From positions 1,674,001 through 1,738,000 of the forward strand of contig OZ245335.1 in NCBI GenBank assembly GCA_965226235.1: a stretch of DNA of 64,000 bases, written 5' to 3'. Origin of the DNA: CAYFZO01 sp965226235. GTDB lineage: Bacteria > Pseudomonadota > Gammaproteobacteria > Poriferisulfidales > Oxydemutatoraceae. Below the pieces are notes generated by a model that was not told the DNA's origin, searched no databases, and saw nothing but the letters and a program-made list of their open reading frames with translations. The position numbers were made by a program, and so were the translations under genes. The number at the start of each line of letters is the position of its first letter. Within the stretch, counting starts at the first letter, position 1. Positions 15,305 to 23,854 of the stretch are shown one piece after another.

Positions 15305-16861
15305 ATGACAAATTCAATTCCTGACAAATTGTTTATTTTCGACACGACCTTGCGTGACGGCGAGCAAAGTCCGGGTGCTTCGATGACTGCGGAAGAAAAA
15401 GTTCGTATCGCCAAGGCACTGGAAAGAATGCGGGTCGATGTGATCGAGGCCGGGTTTCCGATCGCGAGCCCGGGAGATTTCGCCGCGGTGGCCGCGATTG
15501 CCGAGCAGGTGCGGGAAAGCCGCGTATGCGGTTTGGCGCGGGCGCTCGACAAGGACATAGAATGTGCCAGCCGGGCACTCGAGCGTGCGGAGGCCTCGCG
15601 CATCCACGTGTTTATCGCGACGTCGCCGGTGCACATGCGCGCGAAACTCAGGATGCAGCCCGAGCAAGTGCTGGATCGCGCGGTCGCTGCGGTGAAGCTG
15701 GCACGCCACCATACCGAAGACGTCGAGTTTTCGCCCGAGGATGCAGGGCGTTCCGACGAGGATTTTCTTTGCCGGGTCATCGAAGCCGTTATTGACGCAG
15801 GGGCGTCGACGATCAATATCCCCGACACCGTAGGCTACAACGTACCGGAACAGTTTGGCGCTATGGTGGGCAACCTCATCGAGCGTGTTCCCAACTCCGA
15901 CCGCGCGGTGTTCTCCGTTCACTGCCATAACGACCTGGGGCTTGCCGTTGCCAACTCCCTGGCGGCGGTTATGCGCGGTGCCCGGCAGGTCGAATGCACG
16001 ATCAACGGTCTCGGCGAGCGTGCCGGCAACGCCGCGCTGGAAGAAATTGTGATGACGGTCAGAACCCGTCAGGATCTGTTTCCCTGCGACACCGAGATCG
16101 ACACCACCGCCATCGTGCCGATCTCGCGCCTGGTCTCCGGCATCACCGGCTTTCCCGTGCAGCCGAACAAGGCCATCGTCGGCGCCAATGCGTTCGCGCA
16201 CGAATCCGGTATTCATCAGGACGGCGTGCTCAAGGAGCGTGAGACCTACGAGATCATGCGCGCGGAATCCGTCGGCTGGAAGCAGAACCGCATCGTTCTG
16301 GGCAAGCACTCGGGACGCAATGCGCTGCGCACCCACCTCGAAGAGCTGGGCATCACCATCAAGGACGACGAGGAGATGAACGACGTGTTCCGGCGCTTCA
16401 AGACGCTGGCCGACAAGAAGCACGATATTTACGATGAGGACCTGCAGGCGCTGGCGTCTGAAACCGGGTTCGACCAGAGCTTCGAGCACTACCGCCTGTT
16501 GTCCCTGAAAGTGCTGTCGCAGACCGGGGAAACGCCGGACGCGACGGTCAGGCTGAAGTTTGGCGACGACGAGAGAACCGCGCACTCGACCGGCAGTGGC
16601 CCCGTGGATGCGACTTTCAAAGCGATCGAGGCACTGGTCGACAGCGGGAGCGAGTTGCTCCTGTACTCGGTGAACAACATCACTACCGGCACCGACTCGC
16701 AAGGGGAAGTGACCGTGAGGCTCAGCCGGAGCGGGCGCGTTGTCAATGGCCTGGGTGCCGACACAGACATCGTCGCGGCCTCGGCGAAGGCCTATGTCAA
16801 CGCGCTGAACAAATTGCACAGTGGCGTTGATCGCGTCCACCTGCAGCGCGACGGCATTTGA
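15305..16861 (+). CDS. leuA: 2-isopropylmalate synthase
   Basis: 518 residues, full length for the bacterial LeuA type 1 family. The catalytic TIM barrel has FDTTLRDGEQSPGASM at residues 12-27, HCHNDLGLAVANS near 205, and the metal-binding HESGIHQDGVLK near 300. The C-terminal LeuA dimer/allosteric domain, which senses leucine, occupies about residues 390-510. It condenses acetyl-CoA with 2-ketoisovalerate, committing carbon to leucine. A 115-bp gap separates it from pssA. Intact. Confidence 0.96.
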   Translation: MTNSIPDKLFIFDTTLRDGEQSPGASMTAEEKVRIAKALERMRVDVIEAGFPIASPGDFAAVAAIAEQVRESRVCGLARALDKDIECASRALERAEASRIHVFIATSPVHMRAKLRMQPEQVLDRAVAAVKLARHHTEDVEFSPEDAGRSDEDFLCRVIEAVIDAGASTINIPDTVGYNVPEQFGAMVGNLIERVPNSDRAVFSVHCHNDLGLAVANSLAAVMRGARQVECTINGLGERAGNAALEEIVMTVRTRQDLFPCDTEIDTTAIVPISRLVSGITGFPVQPNKAIVGANAFAHESGIHQDGVLKERETYEIMRAESVGWKQNRIVLGKHSGRNALRTHLEELGITIKDDEEMNDVFRRFKTLADKKHDIYDEDLQALASETGFDQSFEHYRLLSLKVLSQTGETPDATVRLKFGDDERTAHSTGSGPVDATFKAIEALVDSGSELLLYSVNNITTGTDSQGEVTVRLSRSGRVVNGLGADTDIVAASAKAYVNALNKLHSGVDRVHLQRDGI

Positions 16862-16892
16862 TCGGCAACAGCGGCAGCGGCGAAAGTCGCGC

Positions 16893-17090
16893 ATGGCTAC
16901 GGACAACCCTGCCAACGGATCGGAAACCAGGATGGCGACATTATCGCGCATGGAGTACCTCGAACAGATGGGCATCGACGTCTATGTACGTCGGGAGCGT
17001 GGTGTCTTCGCCGACGGGCAGTCTCCCCGGGCCGCAGCCGCGATCAAAGCACCGGTGGAGAGCAAGGGCGTAGAGAGCAAGGGAACGTAG
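16893..17090 (+). pseudogene. N-terminal part of uracil-DNA glycosylase, ended by an amber codon
   Basis: 65 codons from ATG 16893, in the same reading frame as the glycosylase domain at 17145. The segment YLEQMGIDVYVRRER is the N-terminal extension usual in gammaproteobacterial family 4 glycosylases. The frame enters a VESKG tandem repeat and meets TAG at 17088-17090. The stop lies in a 30-nt patch that has gained 2 nt and lost 2 nt relative to the repeat, so everything downstream remains in frame. The full gene would run 16893-17711. Readthrough, a repeat-length variant or a sequencing error could each restore it. Confidence 0.65.
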
Positions 17091-17144
17091 AGAGAGGGCG
17101 TAGAGAGCAAGGGCGTAGAGAGCAAGGGCGTAGAGAGCAAGGGC
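17055..17144 (+). repeat. 15-bp tandem repeat (VESKG), six units
   Basis: Consensus GTAGAGAGCAAGGGC. The first unit begins GTG, unit 2 and part of unit 3 are altered (17070-17099), and units 4-6 (17100-17144) are perfect. Each unit encodes five residues, so changes in unit number keep the frame. It forms a linker between the N-terminal segment and the catalytic domain of the glycosylase. Confidence 0.9.
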
Positions 17145-17711
17145 GTGGTCTGGCAGCGACTCGAACGACAGGTCAGCACCTGCGTCGAGTGCGCGTTGCA
17201 CAAGTCACGTACCCGCACGGTGTTCGGCACCGGTGACCATAACGCTCGCTGGATGTTCGTCGGAGAAGGGCCGGGCTTCGAAGAGGATCGTCGCGGGGAA
17301 CCTTTTGTCGGACGCGCCGGGAAACTGCTCGATCGGATGATCGCCGCGCTCGGGTTCGAGCGTGGCCAGGTGTATATCGCCAACGCGGTCAAGTGCCGGC
17401 CACCGGACAACCGCAACCCGCGTCCGGAAGAATTGGCCGCCTGCGGAGGGTACCTGCGAGAACAGATCGCGCTGGTCGAGCCACAGATTCTTGTCGCGCT
17501 CGGTGGCGTCGCTGCCAACGCCCTGCTCGGAACCGTCGGAGTCGCGGTCGGGAAGTTGCGCGGCGAGGTCCACCGGTTTGGCGCCACCGGGATCCCGCTG
17601 GTCGTCACGTACCATCCCGCTTACCTGCTGCGTTCGCCGCAGCAGAAGCGAGCGGCGTGGCAGGATCTGCAGCTTGCGCAGCGCGTGGTCGCCGGCGAGG
17701 AGACAGCATGA
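17145..17711 (+). CDS. Uracil-DNA glycosylase family 4 (catalytic domain)
   Basis: 188 residues from a GTG immediately after the repeat. It contains the family 4 features: GEGPGFEEDRRGEPFVGRAG (motif 1, uracil activation), NAVKCRPP, and the motif 2 loop HPAYLLR. Four cysteines fit a 4Fe-4S cluster: the CVEC pair near the start, one in VKCRP and one in AACGG. It removes uracil from DNA after cytosine deamination. If the GTG is a genuine reinitiation site, a functional catalytic protein could still be made without the N-terminal extension. The stop overlaps the rimI start (ATGA). Confidence 0.85.
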   Translation: MVWQRLERQVSTCVECALHKSRTRTVFGTGDHNARWMFVGEGPGFEEDRRGEPFVGRAGKLLDRMIAALGFERGQVYIANAVKCRPPDNRNPRPEELAACGGYLREQIALVEPQILVALGGVAANALLGTVGVAVGKLRGEVHRFGATGIPLVVTYHPAYLLRSPQQKRAAWQDLQLAQRVVAGEETA

Positions 17712-18190
17712 GCGCGTGCCAGGAAGAGATTTTCGTACCGGCCGCCGCGCCGCTGCACATTCGCCCGCTGCAGATCAGGGACTTCGCGCGCGTGTGGGAG
17801 CTGGAAAAGGCCATCTACGCTTTTCCGTGGTCCCCGAACGCGCTGATGTCCTGTTTCGGCGAGGACTATCTGGGCCAGGCGCTCGAGTTATATCGGCGTA
17901 TCGTCGGGTACGGTGTCCTGCAGGTCCTCGGTAAGGACTGCCACCTGCTCAACCTGGGGGTAGAACCGTATTTTCAGGGACAAGGCCTCGGAAGCCGCCT
18001 GCTTGGCTCGATGCTCGACGCCGCCAGGTCGCAGAGGGTGAAGCGAGTGTTTCTCGAGGTGCGCCCATCCAATCGGGCAGCGCGGGCGCTGTATGCCAGG
18101 GAAGACTTCCGTGCAATAGGTCTGCACAAGGGCTACTATCCGACATCGACCGGACGTGAGGACGCACTGGTACTGGTCAGGTTACTGTAG
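17708..18190 (+). CDS. rimI: Ribosomal protein alanine N-acetyltransferase RimI
   Basis: 160-residue GNAT acetyltransferase. It has a typical RimI start of the fold (IRPLQIRDFARVWELEKAIYAFPWS), the acetyl-CoA loop QGQGLGSRLL near residue 95, and the C-terminal strand region EVRPSNRAARALYAREDFRAIGLHKGYY. RimI acetylates the N-terminus of ribosomal protein S18. The start is taken at the ATG overlapping the glycosylase stop, which gives the normal length. The 104-bp tandem array begins directly after its stop. Confidence 0.92.
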   Translation: MSACQEEIFVPAAAPLHIRPLQIRDFARVWELEKAIYAFPWSPNALMSCFGEDYLGQALELYRRIVGYGVLQVLGKDCHLLNLGVEPYFQGQGLGSRLLGSMLDAARSQRVKRVFLEVRPSNRAARALYAREDFRAIGLHKGYYPTSTGREDALVLVRLL

Positions 18191-20100
18191 GTTTGCCGAG
18201 TCCCACGCACCCCGGCTGCCGCTGCAGCGGATGTCCGGCCGCAAGGCAGTTTCCCGGGCGTCGCAAGGCCGGGCAGACCCCACATCTGGGTCTGGCACAC
18301 TGGATCCTGTACACCCACCATGCCGATGAAGTGGAAGCCTGATCGCAGGATGGTTGCCTGGGCACCGCAAGGCCGGGCAGCCCCCGCGTCGGGGTCTGGC
18401 ACACTGGATCCTGTACACCCACCATGCCGATGAAGTGGAAGCCTGATCGCAGGATGGTTTCCCGGGCACCGCAAGGCCGGGCAGACCCCACGTCTGGGTC
18501 TGGCACACTGGATCCTGTACACCCGCCATGCCGATGAAGTGGAAGCCTGATCGCAGGATGGTTTCCCGGGCACCGCAAGGCCGGGCAGACCCCACGTCTG
18601 GGTCTGGCACACTGGATCCTGTACACCCACCATGCCGATGAAGTGGAAGCCTGATCGCAGGATGGTTTCCCGGGCACCGCAAGGCCGGGCAGCCCCCGCG
18701 TCTGGGTCTGGCACACTGAATCCTGTACACCCACCATGCCGATGAAGTGGAAGCCTGATCGCAGGATGGTTGCCTGGGCACCGCAAGGCCGGGCAGCCCC
18801 CGCGTCTGGGTCTGGCACACTGGATCCTGTACACCCACCATGCCGATGAAGTGGAAGCCTGATCGCAGGATGGTTTCCCGGGCACCGCAAGGCCGGGCAG
18901 CCCCCGCGTCTGGGTCTGGCACACTGGATCCTGTACACCCACCATGCCGATGAAGTGGAAGCCTGATCGCAGGATGGTTTCCCGGGCACCGCAAGGCCGG
19001 GTAGCCCCCGCGTCTGGGTCTGGCACACTGAATCCTGTACACCCGCCATGCCGATGAAGTGGAAGCCTGATCGCAGGATGGTTTCCCGGGCGTCGCAAGG
19101 CCGGGCAGCCCCTGCGTCTGGGTCTGGCATATCGAACCTCTACGCACCCCGGCTGCCGCTGCAGCGGGTGTCCGGCCGCAAGGCACTTTCCCGGGCGCCG
19201 CAAGGCCGGGCAGACCCCACGTCTGGGTCTGGCACACTGAATCCTGTACACCCGCCATGCCGATGAAGTGGAAGCCTGATCGCAGGATGGTTTCCTGGGC
19301 ACCGCAAGGCCGGGCAGACCCCACGTCGGGGTCTGGCACACTGGATCCTGGGTGCCGATGAAGCGGGCATCGCATGGTTTCCCGGGCACCGCAAGGCCGG
19401 GCAGCCCCCGCGTCGGGGTCTGGTACTGGATCCTGTACACCCGCCATGCCGATGAAGTGGAAGCCTGATCGCAGGATGGTTGCCTGGGCACCGCAAGGCC
19501 GGGCAGACCCCACGTCTGGGTCTGGCACACTGAATCCTGTACACCCGCCATGCCGATGAAGTGGAAGCCTGATCGCAGGATGGTTTCCCGGGCACCGCAA
19601 GGCCGGGCAGACCCCACGTCTGGGTCTGGCACACTGAATCCTGTACACCCACCAGCCGATGAAGTGGAAGCCTGATCGCATGGATGCCGATGAAGTGGAA
19701 GCCTGATCGCAGGATGGTTTCCCGGGCACCGCAAGGCCGGGCAGCCCCCGCGTCGGGGTCTGGCACACTGGATCCTGTACACCCACCATGCCGATGAAGT
19801 GGAAGCCTGATCGCAGGATGGTTTCCCGGGCGTCGCAAGGCCGGGCAGCCCCCGCGTCTGGGTCTGGCATATCGAACCTCTACGCACCCGGGCTGCCGAT
19901 GCAGAGGGTGTCCGGCCGCAAGGCAGTTTCCCGGGCACCGCAAGGCCGGGCAGCCCCCGCGTCGGGGTCTGGCACACTGGATCCTGTACACCCGCCATGC
20001 CGATGAAGTGGAAGCCTGATCGCAGGATGGTTTCCCGGGCACCGCAAGGCCGGGCAGACCCCACGTCTGGGTCTGGCACACTGGATCCTGTACACCCGCC
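18191..20100 (+). repeat. 104-bp tandem array built from the start of the MFS gene
   Basis: About sixteen tandem units of 104 bp, most over 95% alike by eye. Each holds ATG plus the first dozen codons of the transporter that follows (MPMKWKPDRR), then CACCGCAAGGCCGGGCAG, a GACCC/GGGTC inverted repeat and a GGATCC-containing stretch. Starts are at 18320, 18424, 18528, 18632, 18736, 18840, 18944 and 19048, then irregularly to 19998. A variant unit with a CCGGCTGCCG segment occurs at the start and at 19129 and 19866. Truncated units lie at 19352 and 19655-19700. In many units a 37-codon frame opens at the ATG and stops at the TGA within the next unit's ATGCCGATGA. Confidence 0.93.
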
Positions 20101-21336
20101 ATGCCGATGAAGTGGAAGCCTGATCGCAGGACGGTTGCCTGGGCGCTGTATGACTGGGCAAATTCCGCTTTTGCCACGATAGTCATTGCCGGCTTCTTCC
20201 CGATTTTATATCGCAATCAATGGGCGGATTCATTACCCGGAACCGAGATCACTTTTACCCTGGGGCTGGCCAACTCCGCGAGTAGCGTATTGCTGGTTCT
20301 GTTTGCGCCATTGCTGGGCGCACTCGCCGACGCCGGTGCCGCCGGCAAGCGTTTCCTGTTGCTGTTCACGGTCATCGGCGGCATGACGACCCTGCTGCTG
20401 GGATGGGTTCCCGCCGGAGAGTGGCGCCTGGCGGCCGCGGTTTACGTTGTGGCGGTGGCGGCGTTCATGTTCGCCAATGTCTTTTATGACGCCTTGCTGG
20501 CAGAGTGCAGCCGCCGCGATGATTATGAGCGCGTCTCCTCCCTGGGCTATGCGCTGGGCTACGCGGGCGGCGGATTGCTGTTCGCCGTGTTTGTGGTGTT
20601 GCTGGTCAGTGTCGACCATTTCGACGACCTGGACTCCGTCGCCGTCATGCGTAGCGCGTTTTACGCGACAGGCGTATGGTGGCTGGCCTTCAGTTTGCCG
20701 ATGTGGTGGTGGAAGCAGGAAAGGAAGCCGGTCGCCAGGTGGGCCTACGCAGGCCTGCAACGCTTCCTGGGGACGTTGCGGTTGCTCAGATCCCACCGGC
20801 AGGCGGTCTGGTTTTTGCTCGCCTATTGGCTGTACATAGACGGCGTTGGCACGATCATCAGGATGGCAGCCGATTATGGGCAGGCGCTGGGTTTCGGCCC
20901 CGGGCAGGTAGTCGTTGCCCTGCTGGTGGTACAGTTGGTTGGGTTTCCGGCAACCTTGTTTTTCGGCGTTCTGGCAACGCGCGTCGGCGCCAGATGCTCC
21001 CTGCTGCTTGGCATCGCCGTGTATGTCTTGATCTGCGTATGGGCGGCAGCACTTGAAACGCTGCTCGCGTTTTACGCGGTAGCGGTACTGATCGGCTGCG
21101 TGCAGGGCGGGGTGCAGGCACAGAGCCGTGCACTGTTCCTGCGCCTGGTGCCGGCGTCGCAAGTCACCCAGTTTTTCGGCATCTACAACCTGCTCGGGCG
21201 TTTCGCCGTACTCATAGGCCCCCCGCTTCTCGGCTGGGTCGGTATGGTCACGGAGACCCCAAGGCTCGGCATATTGTCGATCGCCACATTGTTCATCGCC
21301 GGCGGGATGCTCCTGTTCAAAGTCCGCCAGCCCTAG
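20101..21336 (+). CDS. MFS transporter, UMF1/Atg22-like
   Basis: 411 residues with about twelve hydrophobic helices. The N-terminus WALYDWANSAFATIVIAGFFP and the later FYDALLAECSRRDDYERVSSLGYALGYAGGG are characteristic of the UMF1 (unknown major facilitator) family, which is related to yeast Atg22. The substrate is not known; amino-acid or drug efflux has been suggested for relatives. The first twelve codons recur in every unit of the upstream array, and this is the only copy that continues into a full gene. No clear ribosome-binding site precedes it, because the upstream bases are repeat sequence. Confidence 0.85.
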   Translation: MPMKWKPDRRTVAWALYDWANSAFATIVIAGFFPILYRNQWADSLPGTEITFTLGLANSASSVLLVLFAPLLGALADAGAAGKRFLLLFTVIGGMTTLLLGWVPAGEWRLAAAVYVVAVAAFMFANVFYDALLAECSRRDDYERVSSLGYALGYAGGGLLFAVFVVLLVSVDHFDDLDSVAVMRSAFYATGVWWLAFSLPMWWWKQERKPVARWAYAGLQRFLGTLRLLRSHRQAVWFLLAYWLYIDGVGTIIRMAADYGQALGFGPGQVVVALLVVQLVGFPATLFFGVLATRVGARCSLLLGIAVYVLICVWAAALETLLAFYAVAVLIGCVQGGVQAQSRALFLRLVPASQVTQFFGIYNLLGRFAVLIGPPLLGWVGMVTETPRLGILSIATLFIAGGMLLFKVRQP

Positions 21337-21566
21337 CACATCCGCACCAACCCGCGAAGCCAGACTGGTCATCAATCGGGAACTGGAGCATGAACGGGGA
21401 CAGGTGACCGCGGCTTATCCTGGGCGGGGATATCGATAAAAAAGCCAGCGAGAAATGTCGGCACTAGTGCTGGCACCTGGCTGGCGTCGGGCCAAGGCAC
21501 TGAGACCTTGGTGTGGTTACAAACAATTTTGGCTTGTCAATTTGATTTCGAGAGGGGTCGCGTGGA

Positions 21567-21784
21567 TCAGCCCAGGATTATTTTGAGCAAGCCGATTGCG
21601 ATGCCGAGTAGCACAGAGACCCCGCCGAGCAATCGCCAGGTGAGACGGACTTCAAGTTGGGCGATATCAGTCTTTGTGGCGACTTCCCTGGAGGGAATCA
21701 AGTCCAAGGCTTCGGCGGCGCGCTCGGCGAGGCCTCGGAAGCGCCAGCCTCAACCAAAGCTTTGTACAGGGCGGTTGTGCTCAT
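21567..21784 (-). pseudogene. Frameshifted small coiled-coil/membrane protein (DUF1640-like)
   Basis: Read on the minus strand from ATG 21784, the frame gives MSTTALYKALVEAG and then, after a shift near 21737, LAERAAEALDLIPSREVATK and a coiled-coil plus one membrane helix (LLGGVSVLLGIAIGLLK). This layout, a short coiled coil with a C-terminal helix, resembles DUF1640-type proteins. The two parts are out of frame, so it is a pseudogene or a sequencing error. It lies next to the left end of an IS3 element. The region 21337-21566 before it shows nothing recognisable. Confidence 0.5.
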
Positions 21785-21821
21785 AGGGAAATTATACAAC
21801 GCTCCGCATCTGCGGGGCGTT

Positions 21822-22992
21822 TGATCTTTCCCCCGTAATCCGGTCCATGCGAAGTGAGGATTTTTCCATTATTCCGACACGAAGGAGGTCCTCAGATGAA
21901 ACACAAGCGATTTACCGAGAAACAGATCATTTCGATCCTGAAAGAGCGAGAGGCCGGCATGAAGGTTGCCCAGCTGGGACGCAAGCATGGGGTATCGGAG
22001 CAGACGATCTACCGTTGGCAGAGCAAGTACGGCGGGCTGGAAGTCTCCAAGGTGAGGTGGCTGAGGTTGCTGGAAGAGGAGAACCGGCGGCTAAAGCGGA
22101 TGGTGGCGGATTTGAGCCTGGACAAGCAGATGCTCGAAGACGTCATCAAGATGTCAAAAAACTGGTAATGCCTGCAGCCAAGCGTCGAGCCGCAGGCCGA
22201 CTACAACAGACGCATCAGGTCAGCCAGCGACGGGTGTGCCGGCTGTTAGAATTGCACCGATCGGTGGCCCGATACGATTCGGTTTGTAGTCGGGACGATG
22301 AGGCGCTGAAGGCGCGTCTGAAAGCGTTGGCTCACCGGTACCCGCGTTACGGTTATCTGCTGCTGCACCGGTTACTGAGGAACGAAGGCTTGGTCGTCAA
22401 CCGCAAGCGCACATACCGTGTGTACGTACAGTTGGGGCTGCAGGTGCGTACACAGCGGCGCAAAAAGCTACAGCGTTCGCGGGTGGCGATGCCGCTACCC
22501 ACGCGAGTAAACGAGCGGTGGTCAGTGGATTTCGTGCCCAACCAATTAGCCAACGGTCGGCGGTTTCGTATTCTCAACCTGGTGGATGATTTTTCCAGGC
22601 AGTGCGTGGGGCAGATCGTCGACACCTCAATTTCCGGTACTCGTTTGGCACGCTATACGGATCAGCTTGGCGAACGTCAGCCACTGCCCAAAACCCTGGT
22701 GTGTGATAACGGGACGGAACTGACCAGCAAAGCCATGTTTTTCTGGAGTGCCCGTAGCGGCACGACACTGCATTTCATTCAGCCTGGGAAACCCACGCAG
22801 AATGCTTTCGTGGAAAGTTTCAACGCCCGGCTTAGAGACAACTGCCTCAACCAGCACTGGTTCCGGAACCTACACGAAGCCAGGCAACTGATCGAGGACT
22901 GGCGCCGCCACTACAACCAGCAACGACCGCATAGCTCGCTGGGTTACGCCACCCCAGCCGAGAGAAGTGGACCTATATTAGGGGGAAGATCA
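21822..22992 (+). mobile_element. IS3-family insertion sequence
   Basis: 1171 bp bounded by inverted repeats: left TGATCTTTCCCCCGTAATCC onward at 21822-21847, right 22968-22992 in inverse, matching at TGATCTT, CCCCC, TAAT and GGTCCA. Inside are orfA and orfB joined by a slippery site. The organisation suggests the IS407-like branch of IS3. I could not see a clean target-site duplication. A decayed left end of the same element lies at 29731-29818 in the opposite orientation, so more than one copy has existed here. Confidence 0.8.
21896..22168 (+). CDS. IS3-family transposase OrfA
   Basis: A 90-residue protein preceded by a strong GAAGGAGGT. It contains the helix-turn-helix (KVAQLGRKHGVSEQTIYRWQSKYGG) that binds the element's ends and a leucine-zipper-like helix (LRLLEEENRRLKRMVADLSLDKQMLED). 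It ends in MSKNW, where the heptamer A-AAA-AAC (22156-22162) allows a -1 shift into orfB, yielding the OrfAB transposase. Confidence 0.88.
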   Translation: MKHKRFTEKQIISILKEREAGMKVAQLGRKHGVSEQTIYRWQSKYGGLEVSKVRWLRLLEEENRRLKRMVADLSLDKQMLEDVIKMSKNW

Positions 22993-23148
22993 CGTGCTGG
23001 AGCATCTGGGCACGGGGCGACGCTATGTCATTCCTTCCTCGGTGAGCCGGGAGGCGGAGAAGATCTACCAGGTGATGGGTTTGAAGCATTCCCGGGTTCC
23101 GTTCGAACTCGTCTGATAGTTCTACAGGGCTCAAACCCTGCATTGTAG
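22168..23148 (+). CDS. IS3-family transposase OrfB (DDE)
   Basis: In the -1 frame relative to OrfA and continuous with it through the slippery site (VKKLVMPAAKRR). It carries the DDE catalytic triad: first D in WSVDFV, second in VCDNGTE, E in NAFVESFN, followed by the NQQRPHSSLGY signature. The integrase core seems intact. Unusually, no stop occurs before the right inverted repeat. The frame runs through the repeat and about 155 bp of flanking DNA to 23148, adding about 58 foreign residues. Whether this protein is still active is uncertain. Confidence 0.8.
   Translation: MPAAKRRAAGRLQQTHQVSQRRVCRLLELHRSVARYDSVCSRDDEALKARLKALAHRYPRYGYLLLHRLLRNEGLVVNRKRTYRVYVQLGLQVRTQRRKKLQRSRVAMPLPTRVNERWSVDFVPNQLANGRRFRILNLVDDFSRQCVGQIVDTSISGTRLARYTDQLGERQPLPKTLVCDNGTELTSKAMFFWSARSGTTLHFIQPGKPTQNAFVESFNARLRDNCLNQHWFRNLHEARQLIEDWRRHYNQQRPHSSLGYATPAERSGPILGGRSRAGASGHGATLCHSFLGEPGGGEDLPGDGFEAFPGSVRTRLIVLQGSNPAL
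22994..23116 (+). pseudogene. C-terminal relic of another transposase
   Basis: Just outside the IS3 right end, a 40-codon frame reads VLEHLGTGRRYVIPSS and ends SRVPFELV. It looks like the tail of an IS1634/IS4-type transposase rather than a gene of its own. The rest is absent. The region 23117-23314 after it holds nothing I recognise. Confidence 0.35.
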
Positions 23149-23314
23149 TGCCTTGCTGGAAATCAAACCCCAATGAAATCAATCACTTGACTCATTCAAC
23201 CGTCGAAGTCAGGCGTCACTTAGCTTGATTTACTTGTCTTCAGCGACATTTGGCGTTCTTTATTGGACAGTTATTTGCATTTCCCTTTATACCTTGCCAT
23301 CTAATCCTATCCTG

Positions 23315-23854
23315 CTAAAGAGATTGTAGAACCTCATTGAGGGAAAAATCCAAAATGTCTCGCACCTCAAAGGAGTGCTGAAACGTGTCTACTTGAATTG
23401 CTTCAGGCTGGTTATTGTGGTGGGATGTGGTACCTTTGCAAACGAATTTTTCGCGTGGTTGCCAGACCAGCAGACCGATACAAACTGAATCACTATGCAG
23501 GTATCCGTATCGTTCACACAACGCTATGATCCAGTCACAAAAATACTTACCATTTATCAACTGGTCTTTGTAGCTGCACTTGTGCGCAGTTTTCTGCTCT
23601 ACAATAAACCAGTAAATTTTACGCTGATACTTTAGTGCCAGAATTGCATCAGGTGTTTTTCGTAGGTGCTTTGGCGGTTCCGTACTAAAAAATGCCAGGG
23701 GATGGTTTTGGTTATCCAATGAAAATCCTATTGAGTGGCAATTCGGTACCCTGAGCTTCACAGTTGGCTGTTCATTTAGCACCCAATGTCGATGATCTCT
23801 TTTTAGGTGGTATTTTTGATGAATGGTATTTTTGATCGTTTCAATTTCAGTCAT
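23315..23854 (-). CDS. PD-(D/E)XK-like protein paired with the second ATPase
   Basis: 179 residues from ATG 23854. I chose this start because it overlaps the ATPase stop in ATGACTGA (8 bp), a classic coupled junction; longer in-frame starts extend up to 23911. At residues 67-90 it reads TPDAILALKYQRKIYWFIVEQK. The D69...E86-x-K88 layout, with two hydrophobic strands, fits a PD-(D/E)XK nuclease core. No signal peptide. By position and architecture it parallels the pair at 230-1833, though the two small proteins are not obviously homologous beyond the motif. Function is likely DNA cleavage controlled by the ATPase; this is an inference. Confidence 0.6.
   Translation of the reverse strand: MTEIETIKNTIHQKYHLKRDHRHWVLNEQPTVKLRVPNCHSIGFSLDNQNHPLAFFSTEPPKHLRKTPDAILALKYQRKIYWFIVEQKTAHKCSYKDQLINGKYFCDWIIALCERYGYLHSDSVCIGLLVWQPREKFVCKGTTSHHNNQPEAIQVDTFQHSFEVRDILDFSLNEVLQSL

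Noticed and set aside
18136..20079. Minus-strand frame of 647 codons across the 104-bp array, with similar long frames in the other two phases
   Set aside because: The 104-bp period is 2 mod 3, so a unit open in all minus phases produces long frames automatically. The translations are the same peptide in rotating phase, with no start context or domain.
18191..20100. CRISPR array
   Set aside because: Units abut directly with no unique spacers, the 104-bp unit is too long, and it contains the start of the next gene. No cas genes are seen.
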